From Novosphingobium rosa NBRC 15208 (GTDB lineage: Bacteria > Pseudomonadota > Alphaproteobacteria > Sphingomonadales > Sphingomonadaceae): a DNA stretch of 64,000 bases. Under the pieces are notes generated by a model, which was given only the letters and a program-made list of their open reading frames with translations, did not search any database and was not told where the DNA came from. Of this stretch, positions 52,312 through 62,106 are shown one piece after another. The position numbers were made by a program, and so were the translations under genes. How positions within the stretch are numbered: the first letter of the stretch is position 1; each line of letters begins with the position of its first letter. Location: positions 18,752 to 82,751 of the forward strand of contig NZ_BCZE01000037.1 of assembly GCF_001598555.1 (NCBI RefSeq), read 5' to 3'.

Positions 52312-53436
52312 ATGAATCGAAGGGGTTTTGTGATCGCAGGCGGCGTCGCCGCGCTGGCGGCGGGCGGCAGCGCCCCGGCGGCGGTGTCGCGGCGTGCGGT
52401 GGCCTCTGCCCCCAGGCGGCTGGCCTACACCATGAAGCTGGGCTGCCAGAGCATGCCCTCCGATGATGAGCATTTCGCCTTTTTCGCGCGCTATGGCGTC
52501 ACCAACATCAGCGCCCGCGCCAAGGTGGCCGATGGGCGGAGCTATCCCACCGTCGATGAACTCGCGACGCTGAAAAAGATGGCCGAGAAGCACGGGCTCA
52601 AGCTGGATATGCTGGAGCCCGAACTGCTGCCCTCCAGCCATATCGACCGCGAAGCGCATCCCGCCATCATGCTGGCCAACAGCCCCGAACGCGACCGCGA
52701 TATCGAGGCTTTCGCCAAGACCCTGCGCAACTGCGCCGAGGTCGGCATCCCCGCCGTGAAGTACAATATGAGCCTGCTGGGCGTGCTGCGCACCGGCACG
52801 GTGCCGGGGCGGGGGGATGCCACCTATGCGGAATGGGATCTGGCCAAGGCGCATCCCGCCAGGCCGCTGACGCGCGCGGGTGTGGTCGATGCCGAACATT
52901 TTTGGGAGCGGATCACCTATTTCCTGAAAGCCATCGTGCCGGTCGCCAATGAGACCAGGGTGCGCATTGCCTGCCATCCGCAAGATCCGGGCGTTTCACC
53001 TGCCGGCTATCAGGGGATCGACCGTGTGCTGGGCACGGTCGACGGGTTGAAGCGCCTGATCTCGATCGAGGAAAGCCCTTATCACGGCCTGAACTTCTGT
53101 CAGGGCACCATCAGCGAAAACCTGACCGATCCTGCCACCCAGATCTTCGATGTGATCCGTTATTTCGGGCTGCGCAAGAAGATCTTCAACGTCCATTTCC
53201 GCAACATCGTGGGCGGGCGTGACCATTTCCATGAGAGCTTTCCCGATGAAGGCTCGGTCGATATGGTCCGCGCGCTGCAAACCTATGCCGAGGTCGGCTA
53301 TGACGGCATGATCATGTCCGATCACGTCCCCGGCATGGACGATCCCGCCGAGGCCAAGCGCCAAAGGCTTGAAAATTTCGCGTTCTGCTATGGTTACATC
53401 CGTGGCCTGCTGCAATCGGCTCAACGTCTGACCTGA
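52312..53436 (+). CDS. Mannonate dehydratase-like protein with Tat signal
   Basis: 374 residues. A twin-arginine signal (MNRRGFVIAGGVAALAAGGSAPA) precedes a TIM-barrel enzyme of the UxuA type: CHPQDPGVSPAGYQGI, GLNFCQGTISE, IFNVHFRNIVGG and IMSDHVPGMDDP place the His, Cys, His and Asp/His metal ligands as in UxuA. UxuA is normally cytoplasmic and dehydrates mannonate to 2-keto-3-deoxygluconate; an exported form is unusual and may act on a different sugar acid. It is followed by the TonB receptor gene after 31 bp. Confidence 0.8.
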   Translation: MNRRGFVIAGGVAALAAGGSAPAAVSRRAVASAPRRLAYTMKLGCQSMPSDDEHFAFFARYGVTNISARAKVADGRSYPTVDELATLKKMAEKHGLKLDMLEPELLPSSHIDREAHPAIMLANSPERDRDIEAFAKTLRNCAEVGIPAVKYNMSLLGVLRTGTVPGRGDATYAEWDLAKAHPARPLTRAGVVDAEHFWERITYFLKAIVPVANETRVRIACHPQDPGVSPAGYQGIDRVLGTVDGLKRLISIEESPYHGLNFCQGTISENLTDPATQIFDVIRYFGLRKKIFNVHFRNIVGGRDHFHESFPDEGSVDMVRALQTYAEVGYDGMIMSDHVPGMDDPAEAKRQRLENFAFCYGYIRGLLQSAQRLT

Positions 53437-53467
53437 CATTGCCAACCCCAGGGGAGGGGACTTTTCC

Positions 53468-56260
53468 ATGTTTTATCGTACCGCCATGCTGGGCGGCGCC
53501 TCGGCGCTCGCCCTGACGATCTCTGCCAGCGCCTTGGCGCAGACCACCCCTGCTGAACCGGCGCCGACCGGGCAACAGGCCCCGGCGCCTGAAACCGCGC
53601 CCGCGTCCACCGGTGGCGACGAGGGTATCGTCGTCACCGGCAGCCGCATTCCCGCCAATGGTTTCAGCGCGCCGACGCCGGTGACGGTCTCGTCTGCCGC
53701 GCAGCTTTCCGCCGCATCACCCACCACCATCGGCGACGCCTTGCGCCAGTTGCCGGCGCTCAGCGCCTCGGCGGGGCCGCGCGGGGCGCAGACCTCCAGC
53801 GGGCAGGGCGGGGCCTATCTCAACCTGCGCAATCTGGGCTCGACCCGCACGCTGACGCTGTTCGACGGCAAGCGCTTCATTCCCAATGATGGCAGCGGCC
53901 AGGTCGATACCAACCTCTTCCCGCAGGCTTTGGTCGAGCGGGTGGAAGTCGTCACCGGCGGCGCCTCGGCGGCCTATGGTTCGGATGCGGTTGCGGGCGT
54001 GGTGAACTTCATCATCAACAAGAAGTTCACGGGGCTGACGGGCGGCGTGCAGGGCGGCGTCACCACCTATGGCGACAATCCCGAGCGCAAGGCTGATCTT
54101 TCCTATGGCACGAAGTTCGCCGGAGGCCGTGGCCACTTCATCGTCAGCGGCGAATATTTCCACAATGACGGCGTGGACGATCGCGTCAACCGCCCCTATT
54201 CGGCGGCCAGCTGCCAGCCGATCTCGCTGCCTTCCGGCTCGGCCACGGCGCGCGATTTCGCCTGCAATGTGCGCGTTTCCAATGCGGCTTTCGGCGGCCT
54301 GATCACCGGCCCCACGGCGCTGCGCGGGACCACCTTCGACGCCAATGGCAATCCCGTGCCCTTCACCTATGGCTCGCAGGTCACGGGTTCGACGATGGTG
54401 GGCGGTTCGGGGGTCAATCCCCAATTCGCGCCGCTGGTCGCCAAGCTGGACAAGAAGATCCTCTACACCCGCGCCAGCTTCGATGTGAATGACAATCTGA
54501 CCGTCTTTGCCGAGGGCAATTATGGCGATGTCTTTAACGAATATCAGGTCGGCTCCTACAGCAATCAGATCGGCAGCACCGCGCTGACCTTGCGCAATGA
54601 CAATGCCTATATGCCCGCAGCCCTGCGCGCGCAGATGGCGACGGCGGGTGTTTCCACCGTGACGATGGGCCGTTACGACCTCGATCTGCCGCGCACCGAT
54701 GTGAATGTGCGTCAGCGCACCCTGCGCGGCGTGTTCGGGGCCGAGGGCAGCGTCTTCTCGGGCCTCAAGTGGAACGTCTATGGCGAGATTTCGCGGAACA
54801 AGCGCAATCTCGATCTGAAGAACGACCTTATTCAGGCCAATTACGTCAATGCAGCCGATGCGGTGGTCAGCCCCTCGACCGGCCAGATCGTGTGCCGTTC
54901 CAGCCTGACCAACCCCGGCAACGGCTGCGTGCCGGTGAATGTCTTCGGCACCAATCAGGTGTCGAATGCGGCGCTGAACTATGTGACGGGCACCAACTCC
55001 TCGGTGCAGGTCTTCCACGAATATGTCGCCTCGGCCTCGGTGGCAGGCAAGCCTGTCAAGCTGTGGGCGGGCGATCTGGGCTTTGCGGCGGGCGTGGAAT
55101 ACCGCAAGCAGGACTTCAACCAGACGGTCGATGCGCTGTCCGAAGCCTTCAACCCCATCACCAATGCCGATGGCGCCTATCGCGTCGGCAATGCCAAGGC
55201 GCAGCGCGGCGCGGTCAATGTGAAGGAGGCTTTCCTCGAACTGGAGGTGCCGCTGCTGCGCGATGTGACGCTGTTCAAGTCGCTGGATTTCAACGGCGCG
55301 GTGCGCCGCACCGATTACAGCACCAGCGGTGCGGTCACCGCCTGGAAGGCTGGCCTCAGCTGGCAGATCGTCAGCGATCTGCGCCTGCGCGGCACACGCT
55401 CGCGCGACATCCGCGCGCCCAGCCTGTATGAACTCTATCAGCGCGGCACCAGCGCCTACAATGGCCAGCTGTTCGATCCGCTGACAGGCACCACCGCATC
55501 GAATGTGCGCACGCTGACGCTGGGTAACGCCAATCTGCGCCCCGAAATGGCCGATACCACCACTTTCGGCTTTATCTATTCGCCGTCGTTCCTGCGCGGG
55601 TTCAATGCCTCCGTCGATGTCTATGACATCAACATCAAGGGCGCGATCACCTCGCTTTCGGCGGCGCAGGAACTGCTGGATTGCTCCAACGGCAGCGCCG
55701 CCAGTTGTGCGCTGATCCAGCGCAATGCGGCAGGCACGCTGACGCAGGTGAACATCGTCACCCAGAATCTTGCCGCCTTCAAGACGCGCGGTCTGGATTT
55801 CGAGCTGGGCTATCGCGGCAATGCGCGCTGGCTGGCCAATGATGCCAAGCTTTCACTGCGCCTGCTGGGCAATTACATCGACCGCTATATGCAAATCACC
55901 CCGGGCGTGAAGCCGGTCGATCTGGCCGGGCAGATCGGTGTCGCCCCGCATTGGCGCATGACGCAGCAGACCAATCTGGACATCGGCAACTTCTCGCTGT
56001 TCGCCCAGGGCCGTTTCATCGGCGGCGGCTTCTATGACAAGACCACGGCGGCCACCGATCTGCCGCAGCGCTCCTTCCATGGCCAGCTGCTGGTCGATAC
56101 GCGCCTGACCGCGCGCATTCCCGGCGCGGTGAAGTGGGAAACGTATCTCTCGATCACCAATCTGTTCAACCAGATGGTGAACCCCTACGTCGTGAATGTG
56201 CAGAACGATTTCGATACGATCGGTCGCACCTATCGCGTTGGCGTCCGTTTCACCTATTGA
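53468..56260 (+). CDS. TonB-dependent receptor of the carbohydrate locus
   Basis: 930 residues. Signal peptide MFYRTAMLGGASALALTISASALAQ, TonB box GIVVTGSRIPANG, plug (NLRNLGSTRTLTLFDGKRFI, ALVERVEVVTGGASAAYGSDAVAGVVNFI) and barrel ending YRVGVRFTY. By context it imports oligosaccharides across the outer membrane for the sugar symporter and glycoside hydrolases encoded after it. Confidence 0.92.
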   Translation: MFYRTAMLGGASALALTISASALAQTTPAEPAPTGQQAPAPETAPASTGGDEGIVVTGSRIPANGFSAPTPVTVSSAAQLSAASPTTIGDALRQLPALSASAGPRGAQTSSGQGGAYLNLRNLGSTRTLTLFDGKRFIPNDGSGQVDTNLFPQALVERVEVVTGGASAAYGSDAVAGVVNFIINKKFTGLTGGVQGGVTTYGDNPERKADLSYGTKFAGGRGHFIVSGEYFHNDGVDDRVNRPYSAASCQPISLPSGSATARDFACNVRVSNAAFGGLITGPTALRGTTFDANGNPVPFTYGSQVTGSTMVGGSGVNPQFAPLVAKLDKKILYTRASFDVNDNLTVFAEGNYGDVFNEYQVGSYSNQIGSTALTLRNDNAYMPAALRAQMATAGVSTVTMGRYDLDLPRTDVNVRQRTLRGVFGAEGSVFSGLKWNVYGEISRNKRNLDLKNDLIQANYVNAADAVVSPSTGQIVCRSSLTNPGNGCVPVNVFGTNQVSNAALNYVTGTNSSVQVFHEYVASASVAGKPVKLWAGDLGFAAGVEYRKQDFNQTVDALSEAFNPITNADGAYRVGNAKAQRGAVNVKEAFLELEVPLLRDVTLFKSLDFNGAVRRTDYSTSGAVTAWKAGLSWQIVSDLRLRGTRSRDIRAPSLYELYQRGTSAYNGQLFDPLTGTTASNVRTLTLGNANLRPEMADTTTFGFIYSPSFLRGFNASVDVYDINIKGAITSLSAAQELLDCSNGSAASCALIQRNAAGTLTQVNIVTQNLAAFKTRGLDFELGYRGNARWLANDAKLSLRLLGNYIDRYMQITPGVKPVDLAGQIGVAPHWRMTQQTNLDIGNFSLFAQGRFIGGGFYDKTTAATDLPQRSFHGQLLVDTRLTARIPGAVKWETYLSITNLFNQMVNPYVVNVQNDFDTIGRTYRVGVRFTY

Positions 56261-56291
56261 TGATGCGATAAACGGGACGGGGAGTCGGGAT

Positions 56292-57596
56292 ATGAATGCA
56301 CTTTTGATCCGGGGCGTGGCGGTGGGCGCGCTCGCCGGCCTGCTGTTCGGCTTTGATACGGCCGTGATCGCGGGCACCACGGAGGGTATTCGTGCCGCTT
56401 TCTCGCTCGATGCGGCGGGGCTGGGCATCACCGTGTCCAGCGCGCTGTGGGGCACGCTGGCCGGCGCGCTGCTGGCGGGCGTGCCGGGCGACCGTTATGG
56501 CGCCCGCACGTCACTGATTTTTATCGCCATGCTGTATCTGGCTTCGGCGGTGGGCTGCTTCCTCGCGTGGAATCTGGGATCGCTGATCCTGTTCCGCGTG
56601 CTGGCGGGGCTGGCGGTGGGTGCATCCTCGGTGCTGGCGCCGGTCTATATCGCGGAGATCGCGCCCACGGATAGGCGCGGCATGCTGGTGGGGGCCTTCC
56701 AGCTCAATGTGGTGCTGGGCATTCTGGTGGCCTATCTCAGCAATGCGGTGGTGACATCGCTGCAACTGGGCGCGCTGGACTGGCATGTGAAATTCGCCGT
56801 CACGGGCATTCCGGCGCTGGTGCTGCTGGCCATGATGTTCACCATCCCAGACAGCCCGCGCTGGCTGACCGCCAAGGGCCGCACCGGTGAGGCGCGCGAC
56901 GTGCTTCAATCGCTGGGCAGTTCCGACCCCGATGCCGAAGTGGCCAGCTACGCCCGTGCAGAGGCGGCCACCGCCGCCCCGCGCCTGAGCTGGGCCCGCC
57001 ATCGCCGCCCGATCCTGCTGGCCTTTGGCATTGCCTCCTTCAACCAGTTCTCGGGGATCAATGCGATCCTCTATTACCTCAACAACATCTTCGCCGCCGC
57101 CGGTTTCGACAGCGTGTCCGCCGACCGACAGGCCATTGTGATCGGCGCCTGCAACCTGATCTTCACCGCTCTGGCCCTGACCGTGATCGACCGCTTCGGG
57201 CGCAAGACGCTGCTGCTGGTGGGCGCGGTGGGCGTGACCATCGCGCTGGCGGGCGTGGCGGCGGTGTTCATGTCGAACACGCATCAGGAGCTGCTGCTGC
57301 CGCTGCTCATCATGTTCATCGCTTTCTTCGCCTTCAGCCAGGGCGCGGTGATCTGGGTCTATATCAGCGAGATCTTCCCCAGCGACGTGCGCGCCCGCGG
57401 CCAGAGCCTCGGCTCCTCGACCCACTGGTTTATGGATGCGGTGATCGCCACGGCCTTCCCTCTGGTGGCGCAGCATATGAAGGGCCTGCCTTTCATTTTC
57501 TTTGCGGCCTGCATGGCGGCGCAGTTCGTGGTGGTGCTGCTGTTCTTCCCCGAGACCAAGCAGCGCTCGCTCGAAGCTTTGGGAACCGGGCTGTGA
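56292..57596 (+). CDS. Sugar porter family MFS transporter
   Basis: 434 residues from ATG 56292. It has the sugar-porter signatures GLLFGFDTAVIAG, DRYGAR, VYIAEIAPTDRRG, PDSPRWL, QFSGINAILYY, DRFGRK and the PETK-type end. It should import a monosaccharide with protons through the inner membrane. Its stop overlaps the GH43 start (GTGA). Confidence 0.93.
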   Translation: MNALLIRGVAVGALAGLLFGFDTAVIAGTTEGIRAAFSLDAAGLGITVSSALWGTLAGALLAGVPGDRYGARTSLIFIAMLYLASAVGCFLAWNLGSLILFRVLAGLAVGASSVLAPVYIAEIAPTDRRGMLVGAFQLNVVLGILVAYLSNAVVTSLQLGALDWHVKFAVTGIPALVLLAMMFTIPDSPRWLTAKGRTGEARDVLQSLGSSDPDAEVASYARAEAATAAPRLSWARHRRPILLAFGIASFNQFSGINAILYYLNNIFAAAGFDSVSADRQAIVIGACNLIFTALALTVIDRFGRKTLLLVGAVGVTIALAGVAAVFMSNTHQELLLPLLIMFIAFFAFSQGAVIWVYISEIFPSDVRARGQSLGSSTHWFMDAVIATAFPLVAQHMKGLPFIFFAACMAAQFVVVLLFFPETKQRSLEALGTGL

Positions 57597-58954
57597 TCCG
57601 CTTGGCGGCGACCCTGTTGCTGGGCTTTTCCAGCGCGGCGGCCGCCGCCGCGCCCTCCAATCCCGATCCCTTTGCGGAGCATGCGCGCAACCCGCTGCTG
57701 CCGGGCTATTTCGCAGACCCGTCCATCGTTCACGATAAGGGCGAGTGGTTTATCTACGCCACCATCGACCCATGGGGAGAGGGCAAGCTGGGCCTGTGGC
57801 GCTCACGCAATTTCCGCGACTGGACCTTCGCCACGCCCAACTGGCCCACGAAAGCGGCGGCCACCAGCCCCACCTCGGGCAAATCCGGGGTCTGGGCGCC
57901 ATCGGTGGTGCGGGGGCGTGACGGGCATTTCTGGATGTATGTCTCGGTCGGCAATGAGGTGTGGGTCGGCACCGCCGATCACCCTGCCGGGCCGTGGCGC
58001 GATGCCAATGGCGGCAAGCCGCTGATCCCGCGCAATTTCCGCCCCGGCTTCCACATGATCGATGCCGAGGCCTTTATCGACGATGACGGGCAGGCCTATC
58101 TCTACTGGGGATCGGGTCTGAACTGGGTCAACGGGCACTGCTTCGTGGTCAAGCTGAAGCCCGACATGGTGACATTCGACGGCGCGGTGCGCGACATCAC
58201 GCCCGAGCATTATTTCGAAGGCCCCTTCATGCTCAAGCGGAACGGGCGCTATTTTCTGACCTCAAGCTGGGGCAACACCACCAAGGACAGCTATCAGCTG
58301 CGCTATGCGGTGGGCGACACCCCCTTCGGACCCTTCCACGAGCCGGAGGACAAGCCCCTGCTGGCCACTAATCCGGCGAGCCAGATCATCAGCCCCGGCC
58401 ATCACGCCATCTTCCGTGAGGGCGGGCGGGATTTCATCCTCTACCACCGCCAGGCCCTGCCTTTCCCGCGCGAGGGCGACGAGGTGCTGCGCCAGGTCGC
58501 GGTGGACGCGCTGACCATTACTGGCGACCGCATACTTCCGGTGAAACCAACCCATGAGGGCGCCGATGTGCCCGGTACCGCCGCGCATCGTGCCGCTGGC
58601 CGCCCGGTTCGGCTGACCGCCTCCTCCGCGCGCGACCCGCTTCATCAGGCGGCCAAGGCGGCGGATGACAATTATGCCACGGGCTGGCAGGCCGCACCCG
58701 GCACTCGCTCATGGCTGCAAGCAGACCTCGGGGCATCGCGCCGCATCGGCGCCAGCCAATTACGCCCGGCCCGCCCGAGCCAGCCTCTGCGTTTCACCAT
58801 CCAGCTTTCCGATGATGCGCAACATTGGCGCAGCATCGGCGGCGCCATCACCGCCAGCGGTTCGCCTATCGCTTTGCCCGCCATGGCCAAGACCCGCTTT
58901 GTGCGCCTGACCTTCGACAACACCCCCAGCATTCTGGAATGGACTTTCCCATGA
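57593..58954 (+). CDS. Glycoside hydrolase family 43 with C-terminal CBM-like domain
   Basis: 453 residues from GTG 57593, with a signal peptide ending near AAAAA. The five-bladed propeller shows the GH43 acidic residues: Asp in YFADPSIVHD (base), Asp in MIDAEAFID (pKa modulator) and Glu in YFEGPFM (acid). A C-terminal F5/8-type-C/CBM32-like region (about 330-453; DDNYATGWQAAPGTRSWLQADLGASRRIG) probably binds galactosyl or similar sugars. GH43 enzymes release arabinose, xylose or galactose; which applies cannot be read here. Confidence 0.88.
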   Translation: MIRLAATLLLGFSSAAAAAAPSNPDPFAEHARNPLLPGYFADPSIVHDKGEWFIYATIDPWGEGKLGLWRSRNFRDWTFATPNWPTKAAATSPTSGKSGVWAPSVVRGRDGHFWMYVSVGNEVWVGTADHPAGPWRDANGGKPLIPRNFRPGFHMIDAEAFIDDDGQAYLYWGSGLNWVNGHCFVVKLKPDMVTFDGAVRDITPEHYFEGPFMLKRNGRYFLTSSWGNTTKDSYQLRYAVGDTPFGPFHEPEDKPLLATNPASQIISPGHHAIFREGGRDFILYHRQALPFPREGDEVLRQVAVDALTITGDRILPVKPTHEGADVPGTAAHRAAGRPVRLTASSARDPLHQAAKAADDNYATGWQAAPGTRSWLQADLGASRRIGASQLRPARPSQPLRFTIQLSDDAQHWRSIGGAITASGSPIALPAMAKTRFVRLTFDNTPSILEWTFP

Positions 58955-61900
58955 AGCGCCGCGCCCTGTCCGCCCTGCCTTTCCTGCTGTGCGGCACCGC
59001 TGCCTTGCCTTTGACCGCGACGGCCGGATCGCCCGATCTGCCCTTGCCGATCCAGCCGCAGATCGATGCGGCGCGCCCGGATTGGGAGAACCCGGCGGTC
59101 TTCGCCATCGGCAAGCTGCCCGCCCGCGCCACCGCTTTCCCTTATGGAAGCGCGCAGCAGGCGCTGGATGGCAAAATGGCCGCTTCGGCGCGCTATCGGT
59201 CGCTGGACGGCTTGTGGAAATTCGCCTTCTCGCCCTCGGCGGACGCCACGCCTCAGGGCTTTTTCAAAAGCGACTTCGATGTCTCCGGCTGGAAGGAGAT
59301 CAAGGTGCCCGCCGACTGGCAGGCCGAGGGCTATGACCAGCCGCGCTACAACAACATCACCTATCCTTTCCCGGCCAACCGCCCGCTGATTCCGCATGCC
59401 ACCAATCCGGTCGGCTCCTACCGCCGCGATTTCACCGTGCCCGGCGACTGGAAGAACAGCGATGTGGTGCTGCATATCGGCGCGGCGGGATCGGCCTATT
59501 ACGTCTGGGTCAATGGCCAGAAGGTGGGCTACAGCGAGGACAGCAAGCTCCCCTCCGAATTCGCCATCTCGCGCTATCTGCGCCCCGGCAAGAACAGCGT
59601 CTCGATCCAGGTCTACCGCTGGTCCGATGGCAGCTATATCGAGGATCAGGACTTCTGGCGCGTTTCGGGCATCGAGCGTTCGGTCTATCTGATCGCCCAG
59701 CCGCGCGCGCGGATTGCCGACTTCTTCGTCAAGGCAGGCCTTGCCAACGATTATCGCGACGGCACGCTGGACATCGCCTTCCAGACCACCGCCCCCGCCA
59801 AGGGCATGGCCCTCCGCGCCACCGTCAAGGATGGCGATGCGGTGCTGCTCACCCGCTCCACCCCGGTGCAGGGAAGCCAGCAGACCATCACCGCCAGCCT
59901 GCCCGCCATCCGCGGCTGGAGCGCCGAAACCCCCAATCTCTACACGCTGCTGCTCGAACTGGTCGATGCGAAGGGGCAGGTGGTGCAGGCCAGCGCCCAG
60001 CGCATCGGCTTCCGCACCGTGGCGATCGCGAACGGGCTGGTCACCGTCAACGGCAAGCCGATCACCATTCGCGGCGTCAACCGGCACGAGCATGACCCGG
60101 AGACCTTTCACGTCATCTCCGAAGCCTCGATGCGCCGCGATCTGGAGTTGATGAAGCTGAGCAACATCAACGCCCTGCGCACCTCGCATTACCCCAATGA
60201 TGAGCGCCTTTACGCGCTGGCCGACGAACTTGGCCTTTATGTGATGGACGAGGCCAACATCGAGAGCCACGGCTATCTCTCCACCGCCAACAAGCATCCC
60301 GACAAGCAGGAAGCCTATCTGCTGGGCTACGATCCGGCATGGGAGGCGGCGCATGTCTCGCGAGTCACCAACATGGTCGCGCGGGACAAGAACCATCCCT
60401 CGATCATCTTCTGGTCGCTGGGCAATGAAACCGGCATCGGCCCGAATTTCGAGAAGGCCGCCGCCGCCGCCCGCGCCATGGACCCGACGCGGCTGATCTC
60501 CTTCCTCGGCCATTCGGGGACTCAGGATCACCGCCCCAACGCCTATGCCGATATCTATGCGCCGATGTATCACTCCATCGCGCAGATGCTGGATTACGCG
60601 CGGCATACCGAGTTCAAGCAGCCGCTGATCCAATGCGAATATGCCCATATGCAGGGCAATTCGGGCGGCGGCTTCAAGGATGACTGGGACGCGATCTATG
60701 CCCATCCCGACCGTCTGCAGGGCGGCTTTATCTGGGATTGGGTCGAACAATCCATGTATCGCTATACGAAAGACGGTCGCCGCTATTGGGGCGATGGCGG
60801 GCAATATGGTCCCAACCCCGGCGGCGATGTGGAGTTCGGCGACGGTTTGCTGCAATCGGACCGCACGCCCAATCCGCAGCTCTTCGAGGTGGCCAAGGTC
60901 TATGCGCCGGTGCAGTTTGCCGCGCAGGATGCGGCGGCGGGGCGTTTCACCGTCACCAACCGCAATGATTTCCGCGACCTTTCGGCCTATCGTTTCGACT
61001 GGGAGATCACGCAGGATGGCGTCGGCATCGCCCATGGCGCGGTCCCCACGTTGAAGACCCCGGCACGCGGCGCCGAAACCTTCGCGCTGACCCTGCCCGC
61101 CATCCCCCGCAAGCCGGGCGCGGAGTATATGATCACCATCCGCGCCTTCGATGCCGCGTCTCACCCGGCCTATGAGCCCGCCGACCATGTGGTGGGCTGG
61201 GATCAGTTCGCCTATGGCCAGACCATCCCGACCCTCCCGCTGCCCCCCAAAGGGGCGGTCGTGGCGAAGGGCCTGACGCTCTCGGCAGCGGGCGCAACCC
61301 TCTCCATCGACCGCAACACCGGCCTGATCGCCAGCTATACGGTCAAGGGCGCGGCGGTGCTGAGCGGCGGCGCGCCCAACTTCTTCCGCATGCCCACCGA
61401 CAATGATCTGGGCACCGGCACCGCCAAGGCTGCCGCGCCATGGGAAGCCATGTCGCAAAGCCGCAAGGTGGAAGCCGCCGAACAGAAGGGCCAGAGCATC
61501 ACCATCCGCTACGGTCTTGGCGAGGGCGCGGCGCGGTTCGAAACGCGCTACACGATGATGGGCGACGGCAGCGTGGCGGTGGAGGGGCACTTTATGCCGC
61601 TGAAATCCGGCCTGCCCGATCCGATGCGCATCGGTCTGTCTTTTGCCATGCCCAGCCGCTTCCAGACGGTGCAATGGTATGGCCGCGGCCCGCAGGAAAG
61701 CTATGCCGACCGCAAGAGCGGCGCGATGGTGGGCCTGTGGAGCGGCGCCATCGCCGACCAGCATCACGATTTCATCCGCCCTCAGGATACGGGCACCAAG
61801 AGCGATGTGCGCTGGATGGCGCTCTCGGGCGGAGGCCCCGGCCTGCGTGTCGGCGGGCCCACGCCGCTGACGATGAACGTGCTGGCCTTCCCTTACGAAG

Positions 61901-62106
61901 ACCTGCGCCGCCGCCCGATCGGCGAGGCCAGAAGCAGCGATATCGTGCCCCGCGATCATGTGACCCTGCTGGTGGATGCCGTGCAGATGGGTCTGGGGGG
62001 CGACACCACCTGGGACTCGCACGGCCAGCCCTTGGCGCCCTATCGCGTCAAGCCGGACGAGCGCCGCTTCAGCTTCACCCTGTATCCGGAGGGCGTCACG
62101 CCATGA
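58951..62106 (+). CDS. Secreted GH2 beta-galactosidase (LacZ type)
   Basis: 1051 residues from ATG 58951, which overlaps the GH43 stop (ATGA). A signal peptide (MKRRALSALPFLLCGTAALPLTATA) points to the periplasm. GH2 domains follow: sugar-binding (FKSDFDVSGWKEIKVPADWQAEGYD), TIM barrel with acid/base Glu in WSLGNETGIGPN and nucleophile Glu in PLIQCEYAHMQGNS, and the C-terminal Bgal_small_N-type domain (FRMPTDNDLGTG). It probably cleaves terminal beta-galactose from the imported oligosaccharide. Confidence 0.93.
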   Translation: MKRRALSALPFLLCGTAALPLTATAGSPDLPLPIQPQIDAARPDWENPAVFAIGKLPARATAFPYGSAQQALDGKMAASARYRSLDGLWKFAFSPSADATPQGFFKSDFDVSGWKEIKVPADWQAEGYDQPRYNNITYPFPANRPLIPHATNPVGSYRRDFTVPGDWKNSDVVLHIGAAGSAYYVWVNGQKVGYSEDSKLPSEFAISRYLRPGKNSVSIQVYRWSDGSYIEDQDFWRVSGIERSVYLIAQPRARIADFFVKAGLANDYRDGTLDIAFQTTAPAKGMALRATVKDGDAVLLTRSTPVQGSQQTITASLPAIRGWSAETPNLYTLLLELVDAKGQVVQASAQRIGFRTVAIANGLVTVNGKPITIRGVNRHEHDPETFHVISEASMRRDLELMKLSNINALRTSHYPNDERLYALADELGLYVMDEANIESHGYLSTANKHPDKQEAYLLGYDPAWEAAHVSRVTNMVARDKNHPSIIFWSLGNETGIGPNFEKAAAAARAMDPTRLISFLGHSGTQDHRPNAYADIYAPMYHSIAQMLDYARHTEFKQPLIQCEYAHMQGNSGGGFKDDWDAIYAHPDRLQGGFIWDWVEQSMYRYTKDGRRYWGDGGQYGPNPGGDVEFGDGLLQSDRTPNPQLFEVAKVYAPVQFAAQDAAAGRFTVTNRNDFRDLSAYRFDWEITQDGVGIAHGAVPTLKTPARGAETFALTLPAIPRKPGAEYMITIRAFDAASHPAYEPADHVVGWDQFAYGQTIPTLPLPPKGAVVAKGLTLSAAGATLSIDRNTGLIASYTVKGAAVLSGGAPNFFRMPTDNDLGTGTAKAAAPWEAMSQSRKVEAAEQKGQSITIRYGLGEGAARFETRYTMMGDGSVAVEGHFMPLKSGLPDPMRIGLSFAMPSRFQTVQWYGRGPQESYADRKSGAMVGLWSGAIADQHHDFIRPQDTGTKSDVRWMALSGGGPGLRVGGPTPLTMNVLAFPYEDLRRRPIGEARSSDIVPRDHVTLLVDAVQMGLGGDTTWDSHGQPLAPYRVKPDERRFSFTLYPEGVTP

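Noticed and set aside
58672..62022. A 1116-codon open frame antisense to the beta-galactosidase gene
   Set aside because: It has no recognisable domain, is dominated by His/Arg/Gly/Ala typical of reversed high-GC coding DNA, and the plus strand encodes a clear GH2 enzyme.
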